Shown: in pieces, positions 39,001 to 50,990 of the stretch
How the letters are laid out: the number at the start of each line of letters is the position of its first letter
Position numbering within the stretch: the first letter of the stretch is position 1
Origin: Watersipora subatra
Lineage: Eukaryota > Bryozoa > Gymnolaemata > Cheilostomatida > Watersiporidae
NCBI RefSeq assembly: GCF_963576615.1
Contig: NC_088716.1
Span: 7,927,446-7,991,445 of the forward strand
Length of the DNA stretch: 64,000 nt
Reading direction: 5' to 3'
Translations under genes and position numbers: made by a program
The notes under the pieces: model-generated
Database searches by the model: none
What the model was told of the DNA's origin: nothing
The model's input: the letters and a program-made list of their open reading frames with translations, nothing else

Positions 39001-42000
39001 AAAATAATAAAAGTAGGAAAAACCAGTCAACACCGGCTCAACTTTCAAAACGGTAAAATAAAAGATTTTTTGATTCTGTGATCGTTAGTGATTTTTGTCT
39101 GAACAGAATATAAATAATTCAGATGATAGAAGTTATGTAAACTTTTGAATTTTAATATGCTGGAAATATGTAAAGAAAAACGATCGTTATGGTAGCTCGC
39201 ACGGCTACGTTATAGCGTTTGTATCTACCAAAAGAAATGCTTCTAAGCATTTCATACAGAGACAATTGCACATCGTTTTTTTTTGTAATGGTGGATATGT
39301 AAATAATTTTTGATGTGCAAAACATTTTGCTCATAAAAATCAATTTAAGATTTGAGTTATGCATGTTCATAGAATATCGATTTTATTGAATTTTGTAAAA
39401 TAAATTACACAACTTTCAGGTGTTTTTTGTTGTGCTTTTACCCAGCCGAAGGGTTAAGCACTTGCACCAATTCAACAGTTACATTCTATGAAATTTTTTA
39501 CTTAGTACAAAGCAGAGCTCTGTTTTAATTCTTTACTTCAAATGGAACTTTCGATATAAATAAGTGTCTACTGAATTTAGTTGATGGCTGGAAAACACTG
39601 ATAAAAGTTCAGCAACAGTTGTACACATAGGCATGTATGTGATTTTCAAGCCATATTCGCTATCACAAATATTCTATTAGCAGTTAATAAACTATGCTAT
39701 ACGCATTACCATAGGTATGGATCATCTGCATTTGGTAAAAAACCATTGATTACCTCCCTCATAAATATTGATACTTGTTTAAAATCAACAGAAAGCAGCT
39801 TTGAACATGATTCTGAAACATTGTGGCTGTCGTAACTCAATTCTTACACTTTAATAGTCTGAAAGCATTTATTCTCTTAGATTTTTAAAATTATTGTATT
39901 TTTTGTAATATTTATTGAATGGATTAGTAGAGGTGATGAAAAGTAGAGGTAAACAAAAGTTATTTGTATATATCATTACATTCATGAGCCGGTGAGATCA
40001 GCATCTTATCAAGTTGTGAATAATTTTGTCATGCATATAAATTTTGAAATTTTTTGAAGTTGTTTGGAAAGCGCATTAAGAAGGTTTGCGCATAATTTTC
40101 ATGTGGTATTCATATTTTTGGTAACTGAGAAATTTTATAAAGTTACATAATAATAAAGTTATAATAAGTTATATAATAAGAACTAATACATAATTTACGT
40201 CAATAATGTGCAAAATTGGAAACATATTGACTTTATGTTAAAAATAGTGTTACATAATTTTAAGGTTCGCAGCCTCAATTTCAGCTAAAACGGAAATCAA
40301 TGAGTTCATGTAAAAACATTCTTAGTTCTTATTCATTTTATAATAATTTTCAGGCATCTAAAAATATCAATTGTGATGGGGCTTTGAAGTACAGCTACAA
40401 AGTGAATGAAGGAACGTTGTCCGCTCAACAAGAAGAGATGACTACTTTTTTCTATATTGATGGAAGTCAGGAGATCGACTTTAAGGTCCGAGCTGATAAC
40501 ACTAAAAAAAGTTCTGAGTTTAGACGCAAAACTGAAACATCAGGAGTGCTCAGTGAGTTTACAAAGAAATAGAATTACAGATTATACTGTAGAATAGTAA
40601 ATTATATTTAAACTTCCTCATGTATTTCCTTCACTAGACTATGTTCATAGTACAAAAATGACTTCAATTCATAGGCTCACATAAGTTATTATTGTACATG
40701 TACATGTAATTGGTGCTGTAGATCCCCAGTTCCTGTCTCATCAGCCAAGTTTAACCGCAGTAAATGCCAGCTGTGTGAATTTCATTTGGACTGAGCCCCA
40801 GTATCCCGGTGAAAGTATTTATCTGTATCAGGTATAACTTCATAAAAGGTAGTCTTTTGTTTCTCAGTTCAAAACAGAAAAAACTTTTGTAGAAAGTAAT
40901 CGTCACAACTACCCTAGAAATTCAAACACATGTGATTGTGATCAGACCTTCACTTAATGTAAGTTCTTATGTTTGATATTCTTTGCAGTTTAGATGTGAT
41001 GGTGGAAGCTGGAACAATGTAACAATCGTGAAATCTGTCAATATATGTGAATACCAGCCATATACATCTACTCAGTGCAAGGTGAAAGCTTGGAACTACG
41101 CTGGCGCTGGCACTTCAAATAGCATTCCAGCTACTACTCAGTGTGCAGGTATGTGTCACCTTCATCGAATTACCATTTTAGGATTGTTCCTACTATACCT
41201 GTTAGTTATTGTAGCCTGTTTATTTGCACATATGTTTCACTTATTTTTGGAAAAGGTCAAAATAATTTTTTTGTCATTGTATATCTCTCCGCTCAGTATT
41301 ACTGTAATTCACTGATAAGTGAACTAACATTTTTAAGTCTATTTTACCTTCAACGATGGCTATTGTTTTACTTTTATACAAATAATATATGATTTTATGG
41401 CTGAATAAAATATAAAGTTGTCATGTAGGTTAAAAATAAGATACAAAGATCAGAGTGACCCTACGAGCAATGCAGCAGTTAAATTTTCTGTAAACTATCA
41501 TTTGGATTGCATAGTTTCCTTGAAAATAGAATCCTGTGTTTCTTATTATTTTTGGACATTTAATTGTCACCAACTTTTCTTTAGGTGATTAAACTTTCTA
41601 TAAAAAATTCAAGCTTTTAGCCTAAAAACATGGCATAAAATTATGGCTTTGTCACAAACTTATCTTTTTTAGGTGTAGCTTACAGCAATGGCTATATAAG
41701 TTTTGATTTCCTTAGTTTTCTTAATTTTAGACTTCATACAACGAATTGGAAAATTCATCGGTCAATTGAGTTCAATGACTGAAATTCGATGTTTAGAATG
41801 ATTTATAAATTACTGTTAGCTATTGTTTTTCTTTGTTACAATTTTTTCTCACGTTTTACAGATTAGATTACTTTTTTCTAACACAGCTGGAATGACTTTA
41901 GATTTTACATTGGCCTCTTTAGCAAAGTTAAATTTTTTTAGAACCTGTCTTTTACAAACCACCTTCTTTCGAAGAGGGATATGATGAGGTAAAGCGCAGA

Positions 42001-45000
42001 AGACAAGTTAATGTTACAGTTGAGGTGATTATAATTTAACTGTTTTAGTAAAAGTCAACATGTATCTGACAAGATTATTTATGTTTTAAAACAAAGTCCA
42101 GGAATATGGCACAATATTTTATTATATTTTTTGCATTAATTGATCCTTCAAAGCTACAAGACTCAATAGAACTCTACCTGTTAGCTGTTACCCTCAGAAA
42201 TTAGCAGCGGTTGTGGTAACAGCCAGTGTATATACAGTTGAAAAAGAGTATTAATTAAGCAAATGTTTATGTGATGTATGATTTTTGGGCAGGCCATGAC
42301 TAAACAGTAAGTGATGCAGACCTCTATAAAAATACTAGTTGCACCATATGATTACTCTTAGATAATGTAACTCATTTCTGTACATCAGGAATATCTTTGC
42401 AAAACTACTAAGCCATGGTATTTTTAATGCAATTATGTCATATTGTTATGTAATAATAGGTAGACGTAGTTGTCTATTTGGCACAAGCCCATTACTAAAG
42501 TTTTGATACTGCATGTACATGTAGGTGCTGGTTTACAACGCTCAAATTCAATTTGCAAAAACTCTTTATTAGTTAAAACAATTATATGCCTGTTCAAAGC
42601 ATAGACCTTTTGAAAATTATAAGTTTGTTGAGGTGTTAGTTTTAAAATTTATATAATATACTTGCATGTGCACTTGATAACACAATTTAATCCAATTTTA
42701 GGAAGTTGCACCACATTGTGCTTCTCTCAACCCTCTGGAGTATAAACTTACTGGTAGAGGATATTCTACTAACCTGATTATAAGTGACCTGAATGCTCTT
42801 ACGCTCTACAATATTACCATCAGAGCCAATAATAATGAAGGTTTCAGAAGTACAAAGTACATCACAGTTAAAACTGGAGAACTTGGTAAGCTACTTGTTC
42901 AACATTGAAGAATAGTAATTTTATACTTAGAATACCTGGAGTAATTACAAGTTCATGTTCTCTCACTAGCAACTCTTTAAAAATGATTCCTCGCAACGCA
43001 ATAAATATTAATGTTTTAGGACATCAGAGCTGTGTCGGGAACCCATTTCCAAAAAGGCAATGTGAGGCAGTTTCATACTGATGTCACCCACTAAAAGAAT
43101 AGCTACTATTTCATTCTGATGTTTTAGCTAACATATAGAGTAATTTGACCAGCACAATGTCACCAGTTCATATTTTACAACTAAACTTTTGTTAAAGAGC
43201 CCTGGAGTAAACCAAACCTTACAGACAGTTACTCGATAAACATGAGCTGTGTTGGTGCAAAGTGGGAGGAGCCTCTTCAACCCAATGGATTGATCATTAT
43301 GTATGAGGTAATTTTTTTATTATTTCTTACTAAACAAGTACATACATGAATAAAAAAATTCAGGGTATTTAATGAAGAAGTAATAAAATATGATTTTTTG
43401 TTTGGGTATAAATCAACTGAATTTTTTTACACTGTGATACATTTTTAGGTAGTTTCCACTCCATTTTCTTTTAAATATTTTAAACATCAAAGATTTTGAT
43501 AGAATTGATATAACAAAACATTAGTAACTACTCCAAAGCTGTTTTATCATGTATGAACATTAGTTATATTAATTGTCAAGTTACAAGCAAAAAAGTCATG
43601 TATGTTTTCTACAAAAAACAATAAAGCTTGCTGGCGTCATATATGTTGAAGTAAATGGTAAACCACTAAAAATGCTTAACTTTTTACAAAATTTATCAGA
43701 ACTGTCAAAACCTGTATCCTCATTATCTTCGTAGGTACTAGAAGCCCTGTTGCTGTAATGTGTCTGACACAAATATTAATTGCTAAGAAATGAAAAGGTT
43801 TTGGGAAAGCTTGAGATAAATTGTAATTAAACTTTATATTAGCTCAGCGCAAGCAATTAATTGTTTCCTTTCTTGTAATTACAAATACAATTGGGTAAAT
43901 AATTAACTACTGACTAATCAAAAATGATTTGTAAAAAGCCTGCTAAAACTGCATCACATGTCCCTTGCTAGTATGCAAAGGTTTGTTTAGCTGTACTACA
44001 GAGTTCATGGTAGCAAAAGAGATAATACAGGAAATTATAACATATTTGATTCACAAACAAAGAACAACTGGCTTAGTTCATATTAATACCAAAATCCTGT
44101 CTCCAGAACGTTTCCAAAGATTAGGAGTTTTAGTATGTTAAATAACACTAATTGAAATGCAGGAGTTTGATTTCCCTTTTGTGAGATTTTATTATATGTT
44201 TTAGGGCTAAACTTGATTAAATCTTATCAGTAACCATGTAATGATTGAACAGTCATATTGAATATTTGTTCAATAGTACCGATGTGTTAGAGAAGAAGAA
44301 GATTACCCACAATGGACATCAACAACAGAGCATGTCTTAGAGGATTGTGGATATGAACCAGGAAGCATAGTAAAATGTAAAGTACGAGCTTGGACTGCTA
44401 TTGGATCTGGTCCTGCAAATGAATTGTTTCTTAACATCAAATGTGACAGTACGTACCAAGTTAAAATACTATATACATGTAGACGTCAGAAAAGTTACTT
44501 GAAAAAATAATAATGCCAAACACAGTATGCAGGAACTTTTTGAAGTTTTAATGTTGGTTTCTAGTATCTGCATGGCTTTACAAGATTATTGTAGTTTAGT
44601 ATTATGCAACATCATTATGAACCGATTTTCTTTACAAAAAATTGCATCAAAAAGTGCCATTTGTTCAGTGACTTGCTTGAAACTGTACCAGTCTGCCAAT
44701 AAAAACCTCATTGCATAATTTGGCAAATAACCTGTTCAGTAAAGTGTCTTCAGGTAGACATATATGTTTACAAACTTTTTTGTATGATATGAGTATCATC
44801 TAAATAAACTTTTTGACAGATCCATCTACTCCTTCTTTTATTTCGAGCTCTAGAAGAGTTTCATCAGAGAAAACTACCATTATCATCTACTTGGAAGTAA
44901 GTAAAAATGAACCGATTTATACATTACAAAACATGTTAATTGCAGGAAGTTATTTAGAATAATTTAACGGGATTTACCATTCAGTTGATAAGTTTAACAT

Positions 45001-46485
45001 TAAATTTCTATTGCTGCTAGTATAGGTAAAGATGAAACTACCCAGAACTTTAGTAAGTTTTATTATTAACTTTAGATATATTTTATCATTTGAAATCGTT
45101 TGTATGCTTGAGGTGATCTGACAACCTGATTGATTCAGGATTAAAATTGACAAAGCTTCATTGCGATTAAAAGGTACAAGAATAAAATATGAAAATGACA
45201 TGACTAGTTTTTATTGCTATAGTAGATGCCGACTATTGCGTTGTACTATTGTGTGTCTCTATTATATTGATTTCTTTGCAACCATCACGGCCATCATAAA
45301 ACTTTTTTTCAACTTAAGCATATTAACTGCGGCCAGGTTTTATCAATTTTAGTCTTGCAACATGTTAGCAATCATATCACTGCAAACATCACCAACATTT
45401 GCAAAAAACTAGAAAATGCCAGCAATCTGTGATAAGATCTTTTAAGGCTTTGCGCAAGTTCGTCATCTGGTAAATGAAACACAAGTTCTAATTGGTTTAC
45501 TGTTGCTATTTATGACTTTTACTTTAACAAAAAATAAAATAGGTAACTAAGAGAATAGTGCTATTTTGCAGATTTTTTTCGCAAATTAATTTTATCACAA
45601 AAACACCTGAGTAAAAATGGAATTTTAAAAATGTTTGATGGCTGTTGTTTACATGTAAATAAATATCGGTTGATTGTTTCCTTTATTCAATCTACACTTA
45701 TTTTCTGTTTTAAGGACTTCATTTACTTTTAAATACTGTAAAAGTCATGCTTCTTGAAGGCATTCTATTCATTGTTAGATAACTCGTGTTTCTCAAAGGC
45801 ATTCTCCTGGCATTAAATGAATTGCAGATCAATTATTATTTTTTTGAAGTTTTAACTTGTCCTTCTAATCTTAATGTTAGTTGTAGTGGCCAAGGCAGTT
45901 TTATCTAAATTGGTAGTCCAAATAAATCCATTGAAAAGTGAATACCTTGTCCAATTTAAATAAAAACTAGAATAAAAGTTGCAAAAAATTAAGCTGTTCC
46001 ATGAAGGCTTAAACTTTGGTATTTGCATGTATATAGTTTTTGTATGATGTTTGCTTAAATGTTCGAAACCTTACGAGTTGTCTCCGTTTTAAATAGTCTG
46101 TAAAAGAATGAATAGGTATCGCTATTGCAACTTATTACATAGGTATGTTAGGCTAGGTACACACCCTTATTCACTTCATTACACAATATGTATAGTTATG
46201 CTACACAAGAGTTATGACACACAAGAGTTATGATGCTAGAAAATAATTTATACATAATTTAAATATTTTAGGAGTCGATACACAAGTGCCGGTCAATTAA
46301 GAATTATGCAGTCCTTATACAAGATCCTGAAGGACAAGAGGTATATTCAATTACAAATGTTACGGCTGGTTACATCACTGTTGAGGGAGCACTTCCATTC
46401 ACTAGATACTATGTTCTCATAGAAGCAATCAATGATGCTGATTTAAGAAGTCAGACAAAGACTTACCTGACTACAGCTGAGACTA
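26968..46485 (+). CDS. Secreted-start receptor ectodomain: fucolectin-like x2 plus FN3 x6 (3'-partial)
   Basis: Seventeen exons with AG/GT borders give 2635 nt, i.e. 878 codons plus one base, in one uninterrupted frame: 26968-27025, 27782-27979, 28314-28529, 31021-31242, 32304-32537, 35835-35952, 36428-36618, 37636-37724, 40354-40552, 40722-40831, 40989-41148, 41942-42024, 42702-42885, 43198-43307, 44277-44448, 44820-44896, 46272-46485. The start ATG opens a hydrophobic signal peptide (MKAFIILAVLLKLNTLY). Two fucolectin-like domains and six FN3 domains follow. No transmembrane segment or stop was found, so the gene continues past 46485. It lies head-to-tail behind an RPTP gene, and a lectin-FN3 ectodomain suits an RPTP paralogue. 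A soluble or other receptor type is not excluded. Confidence 0.85.
27782..28529 (+). CDS. Fucolectin-like domain 1 (F5/8C-related), gene 2
   Basis: Exon 27782-27979 encodes NLAAGNIASQSGT, AVNG, DFSH, WWTVDLGAKYSIGG and FNRDG. These are landmarks of the eel fucolectin / F-type lectin fold: the QS(S)T start, A(V/I)DG, the ligand His, WWxVDLG and the Arg/Asp near NRDG. Exon 28314-28529 encodes the C-terminal half, ending ALAEVEVYG, the typical EVEVYG close. Both exons have phase-1 ends, so they join in frame directly. A symmetric middle exon (28198-28284) could be inserted but carries stops. The role is probably extracellular sugar binding (inference from family). Confidence 0.8.
28198..28284 (+). 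other. Candidate symmetric (1-1) exon with two in-frame stops
   Basis: The 87-bp segment is bounded by CAAACAG and GTGAGT, so it could splice between the two halves of lectin domain 1 without shifting frame. In that phase it contains TAG and TGA. It could therefore be a decayed exon that is now skipped, a regulated poison exon, or an accidental pair of splice-like sites. Confidence 0.4.
29870..31005 (+). repeat. Diverged duplicated intronic segment (two copies about 0.96 kb apart)
   Basis: About 29870-30040 and 30840-31005 share an ordered series of similar blocks (for example GGCTGGTGAATAAATT versus GGATGGTGACTTATTT, ACACTTTTGTTTTGGTAAGC versus GAACTTTTTTGCTTTGGTGA, AATAAGATTATTT versus AATTAGATTATTT). 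The second copy leads straight into the lectin domain 2 exon at 31021; the first has no exon after it. Confidence 0.45.
31021..32537 (+). CDS. Fucolectin-like domain 2, gene 2
   Basis: Exon 31021-31242 encodes TGSTVDQSSY, HAIDGNLSTFSS, SWWRVNL and KILVRDGRCTVNG, homologous to the first half of domain 1. Exon 32304-32537 encodes TELKKVYFLTNPTNTSS and ends ELIEVEVYGHG. The two exons join in phase 1. The position of the domain-1 His (FSH) is FSS here, and DLG is replaced by NLV, so ligand binding may be lost. Extra coding sequence between the exons is possible: a frame with DDEFKVDDTNNYDCQYKYC lies at about 31304-31390, but its donor phase does not fit, so I left it out. Confidence 0.75.
32538..35834. 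other. Intron between lectin domain 2 and FN3-1
   Basis: A 3.3-kb phase-1 intron. Apart from the tandem repeat at 34605-35030 and a short run of TGATTGATCAATTGAT-like repeats at about 35210-35250, I see no structure. A small open frame at 32866-33117 has no similarity that I recognise. Confidence 0.5.
34605..35030 (+). repeat. Imperfect long-unit tandem repeat, three units
   Basis: Three successive units of roughly 130-190 bp share AATAGTAGTTG(G/A)TTT, (A/G)AGGATTTGA, GTATTAAA(T/C)ACTCAA, TCAACAGTTA and GTAAGAGTG-like blocks, starting near 34605, 34772 and 34890. It lies in an intron of gene 2. Confidence 0.6.
35835..36618 (+). CDS. FN3 domain 1 of gene 2 (two exons)
   Basis: Exons 35835-35952 and 36428-36618 join in phase 2. 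The first gives ELPQLIADIEVQADEV and SITISFIQWNQL; the second starts YRIVSS and contains LTVEITKLDSGKLYGFTI, the FN3 pattern (L..L.p...Y.f.i). Both outer borders are phase 1. Confidence 0.75.
37636..40552 (+). CDS. FN3 domain 2 of gene 2 (type A, two exons)
   Basis: Exons 37636-37724 (VPDMPGPITFTSDKLQQ, ending YTVIWE) and 40354-40552 (ASKNINCDGALKYSYKV, IDFKVRADNTKKSSE) join in phase 0 across a 2.6-kb intron. The Trp of strand B (VIWE) and the R/A-x-N turn near strand F (KVRADN) match FN3. Confidence 0.75.
38132..38208 (+). repeat. 30-bp minisatellite, about 2.6 copies
   Basis: The unit CGGTGTTAATATTTGTTAAT plus ATATGAGTGA is repeated perfectly twice and then partially. It is intronic, inside the intron that splits FN3 domain 2. 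The rest of this intron (37725-40353) shows nothing coding. Confidence 0.8.
40722..41148 (+). CDS. FN3 domain 3 of gene 2 (type B, two exons)
   Basis: Exons 40722-40831 (NPQFLSHQPSLTAVNASC, VNFIWTEPQYPG, YLYQ) and 40989-41148 (FRCDGGSWNNVTIV, STQCKVKAWNYAGAGTSN) join in phase 0. FN3 landmarks are W in strand B, EP..PG..I..Y, and CKVKAWNYAGAG in place of the common V.A.N..G.G. The Cys pattern is shared with FN3 domain 5. Confidence 0.85.
41942..42885 (+). CDS. FN3 domain 4 of gene 2 (type A, two exons)
   Basis: Exons 41942-42024 (EPVFYKPPSFEEGYDEVK, ending NVTVE) and 42702-42885 (EVAPHCASLNPLEYKLTG, LNALTLYNITIRANNNEGF) join in phase 0. LNALTLYNITIRANNNEG is the classic FN3 strand E-F signature. 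The exon split and the C....L.Y.. entry of the second exon resemble FN3 domains 2 and 6. Confidence 0.85.
43198..44448 (+). CDS. FN3 domain 5 of gene 2 (type B, two exons)
   Basis: Exons 43198-43307 (EPWSKPNLTDSYSINMSC, VGAKWEEPLQPNGLIIMYE) and 44277-44448 (YRCVREEEDYPQWTST, GSIVKCKVRAWTAIGSGP) join in phase 0. The shared SC...W.EP..P.G...Y and CKV.AW...G.G patterns pair it with FN3 domain 3. Confidence 0.85.
44820..46485 (+). CDS. FN3 domain 6 of gene 2 (type A, two exons; last exon seen)
   Basis: Exons 44820-44896 (NPSTPSFISSSRRVSSEKT, ending IIIYLE) and 46272-46485 (ESIHKCRSIKNYAVLIQD, LPFTRYYVLIEAINDADLR) join in phase 0. The exon ends TAETS in phase 1 with a GTGAGT donor at 46486, so at least one further exon exists downstream. 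Confidence 0.8.
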
Positions 46486-47863
<1,378 letters not shown>

Positions 47864-47899
47864 CTATATGAACGGCAATCGTTGTCTGCCTGTACTAAA

Positions 47900-48465
47900 A
47901 AATAATAAAACTATGATAGGGACCTATAGTTTCAAAGAATAATTTAACACTTTTTAATATGTAAGGCATTCAAAAGATTTTGATAAATTTTCCCGATCTA
48001 CATGTACATGTATATATACAATGTATATATATAGATGTACGAATTTATATGCATATATGTAAAATATATAGGCATATGTATCTTCCTAGAACACCTGACA
48101 AAGACACATTTATAAGTTATAGTAAAAAAGTAAAAAAACCGAGATGTGGTAAAACTTTTGCTAGTGACAAAGTTTTAAATTTAGTTTAGTCAAAAAGTGA
48201 TAAAACTTACTTTTAAGTGTGTGTGTTTAGTAAGCAAAATGACTTTAAGTTATATTCAACGTTTTTGTTATACATCCGTCTCGAAGGTAAGATCTCCCTA
48301 CTGTATGTACTGCATGCAGTGCATTATAATGTTATATTTTTTTGCTGATGGTGACTGGAGAAAAATACTAAAACTATGATAGGGAACTACAATTTTAAAG
48401 ATTAATTTAACATTTTTAATATGTTGTGCATTTAAAAATATTTTTTATAAATTTTCCCTATATGT
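47900..48465 (+). repeat. Direct duplication of about 100 bp
   Basis: About 47903-47995 and 48362-48462 are similar throughout: AAAACTATGATAGGGACCTA versus AAAACTATGATAGGGAACTA, then AATTTAACA(C)TTTTTAATATG and AAATTTTCCC. They mark either a local tandem duplication or two copies of one repeat. Confidence 0.65.
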
Positions 48466-48920
48466 GATTGCATTAGCTAATTACTGAGGCGTTTGATATC
48501 CCTCTCTATATGTCATTTTCACCTAACAATGCCAACGCCTAATCAGATTAAACTTATGTGGTTGTTTACCAAACTTTTTAAATGTGATTATAGGAAAACT
48601 GACTTTTTCACATTTTACTTGCAAGTTACCTGGATATCATGTTTAAATTTAAACACTTTACATGTAATTTTTTTTCTTGTTATGTGTTTTGAACACTTGT
48701 TTTATGGTTTGAAGACTAAATCTAACATTTATTTAGAAAAGTTTGAAAACTTTCATATGGTTTTATTTTTTAAACTTGAAAGTTGTATTGGTAACCGTTG
48801 GTCCAAGTTTAATTCAAAGGCATTATTTGTGTAATGGCTCTTTAATTACATGAGCATTGTTGCGCACTCAGCTAACAGTTATATGTACCTACATGTAAAT
48901 ACTTATATTACCGTAATTAT

Positions 48921-50514
48921 ATATACTATATAAACGGCAATCGTTGTCTGTCTATCTATCTGTCTGTCCGCTTTATAGAGTACCATACTTTTCGGACTAT
49001 TAGCCGCTACTAGGTATCTAGGGCCCATTAATGAGAACCTCCGGTTAGTGCGCCTCTATACATAACCTATTCATCGTTTGCCGTTACACCTATACATCGT
49101 TTGCCGTTTTCACACAAAAAATGACATAATAATTACAACTCTATGGCTTTCTTTTAGCTTCATGACACGCGATGCTTTTTGGTCCTCGACGTATTAGGGC
49201 TAACTTGTTTTCGGCAAAACGTCTATCGACAATAGACTCCCTCGATATTAGAATTTGGCGATTAAATTTTATTAACTCTATGAAACACGATGCCGTTTTT
49301 GTGAACCTCTTTTTCTGGCTTTTCTTAAGATTCAATTGCTAAATCGCTGTTAAGGTCACTACTTTTCACGCAAACAATTGTATTATCTCGAGTAGAAATA
49401 GCATCTAGATTCTCTCACCTTTGATCAGACGAAGACACTACAGTATTTTATTTTTACATAAGATATCTTCGTGCCACGATCATCGTATTCACAGTTTTGA
49501 TGAATAGCTGTTGGTGGAACAGTAACATTTTTATACACACACTTCTATGCAAGAACTGTTATTATTAATTCAACATATTCACAAATTTTATTTGGTTTTC
49601 TAAGTTTGTATTAATTGTATCATTACCGTATCATCTTTTATTGTAATTGTTGCAAAACCGACTTAATTTTGCTATTACTTGCTAATTATTTGAAATTTAC
49701 ATCTAATCCTTTTTACAAATGTTTTATTTTTTTTTTAAATATTAGACTGTCAGAAAACCTTTTCCTCATGATATGAAGTTCGAAAGTTACAGCTGTATAA
49801 CAAAGTTTGATAAACTTTACAGTTGCTTTTATTTTCTCTCAAATTATTTCAACTACACAAAACACTTTTTTCATGATAGGTTACCTATCATGTTTTCTCA
49901 TGTTACCTATGAAGTTTGAATGTTAGAATGGCAAATGTTGTTATATATGTTAAATACAAATAGATTTTCTGTGCAAAGATTCTTTTATTACCCAGGTACA
50001 AGTACAGGTTATGGTGTAAAGTGTTGACAAAACACTTTACCGAAGTTGTTTTTTCACCTTGGATTAAATTTTACATTATTTTATTTTAATGGGAAATATC
50101 GTTTCGGACCTCGAACAACTCGGTTTTCGAACTACTTTTTGAAACTGATTATATTCGATAACTGAGGTTCCAATATACGTTGTCAAAAGATATAGGTCGC
50201 TGAAAGTTATAAAATTTGAAATTTACATTGGTTTGAAAACCTTTATAGTTGTTTAATTTAATTTTAAATCAGTTTTCCTGCACTAAACTTTTTTCTCATG
50301 ATATGAAGTTTAAAAGTTGTAGTTGTTTGAAGGATTTTGAGAACCTTTACGGTTGTTTAATTTTCTTTCCTAATTTATTTCAACTACACAAAACACTTCA
50401 TGATATGTAGTTTAAAAGTTAGAAAGACAAATGTTGTTATATGTTAAATACAAATCAATTTTCTGTGCAAAGATTTTTTTTTACTGCCCGAGCAACGCTG
50501 GGTAGCACAGCTAG
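48921..50514 (+). mobile_element. Helitron-like non-autonomous element, copy B (about 1.6 kb)
   Basis: The left end carries ACTATATAAACGGCAATCG then TTGTCTGTC and a (TCTA/TCTG)n tract. The right end reads TGCCCGAGCAACGCTGGGTA followed by GCACAGCTAG. A short imperfect hairpin (CCCG...TGGG) sits about 10 bases before a terminal CTAG, the arrangement expected of a Helitron 3' end (hairpin then CTRR). Internally an ordered module (CATGATATGAAGTT(C/T)(G/A)AAAG, ACAAAACACTT, AATACAAAT(A/C)(A/G)ATTTTCTGT) occurs twice. There is no Rep/helicase frame, so it is non-autonomous. Related copies are at 14880-15566, 54003-54300 and probably 62948-63240. Confidence 0.65.
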
Positions 50515-50589
50515 GTTTGGGGCCGTGGCGTCACTCGGGGATGCGCGGGAGACCTTATTTGCCCTGAGTACAGCGAAAGTCTCCAGGCG

Positions 50590-50990
50590 TAGCTTTCCAA
50601 TTGAATGAGTTGGCGAGTGCGAGGCGATCGAGTGCTAGGCGATTGATTGCGTGTGTGAGACGATTGGTTGCGAGACGATTGGTTGCGAGTGCAAGGTGAT
50701 TGGTTGTAAGGCAAGCGCGAAGTGATTGATTGCAAGGCGAGTGCAAAGCGATTGATTGCGAGGCGAGTGCGAGGCGATTGAGTGTGAGGCAATTGAGTGC
50801 AAGGCGATTGATTGCGAGGCGAGTGGACAGTGATTGCAAGGCGAGTGCAAGGCGATTGATTGCGAAGAGAGTGCAAGGCAATTGATTGCGAGGCAGGTGC
50901 GGGCCGATTAATTGCAAGGCGAATGATTGTGAGTGCGAAGCGATTGATTACGAGGCGAGTGCAAGAACGCGATTGTCAACTGCTCAGCGG
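50590..50990 (+). repeat. GC-rich, G-skewed minisatellite
   Basis: A chain of 13-15 bp half-units of the type GCGATTGATTGCGAG and GCGAGTGCAAG. It is strongly G-rich on the plus strand and almost free of C outside GC steps, in an otherwise AT-rich region. It creates overlapping spurious frames on the minus strand, rich in Asn, Gln, Ser and Leu. It starts just after the Helitron-like terminus at 50514. Confidence 0.85.

Noticed and set aside
48493-48834. 113-codon plus-strand frame
   Set aside because: Phe/Leu-rich, no homology that I recognise, and it neighbours repeats; not enough to call a gene.
50511-50917. Overlapping minus-strand frames of about 120 codons rich in Asn, Gln, Ser and Leu
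   Set aside because: Several frames are open at once because the minisatellite lacks stop triplets; not coding.
50590-50990. CRISPR-like array
   Set aside because: Units are contiguous and degenerate without unique spacers, and the genome is eukaryotic.
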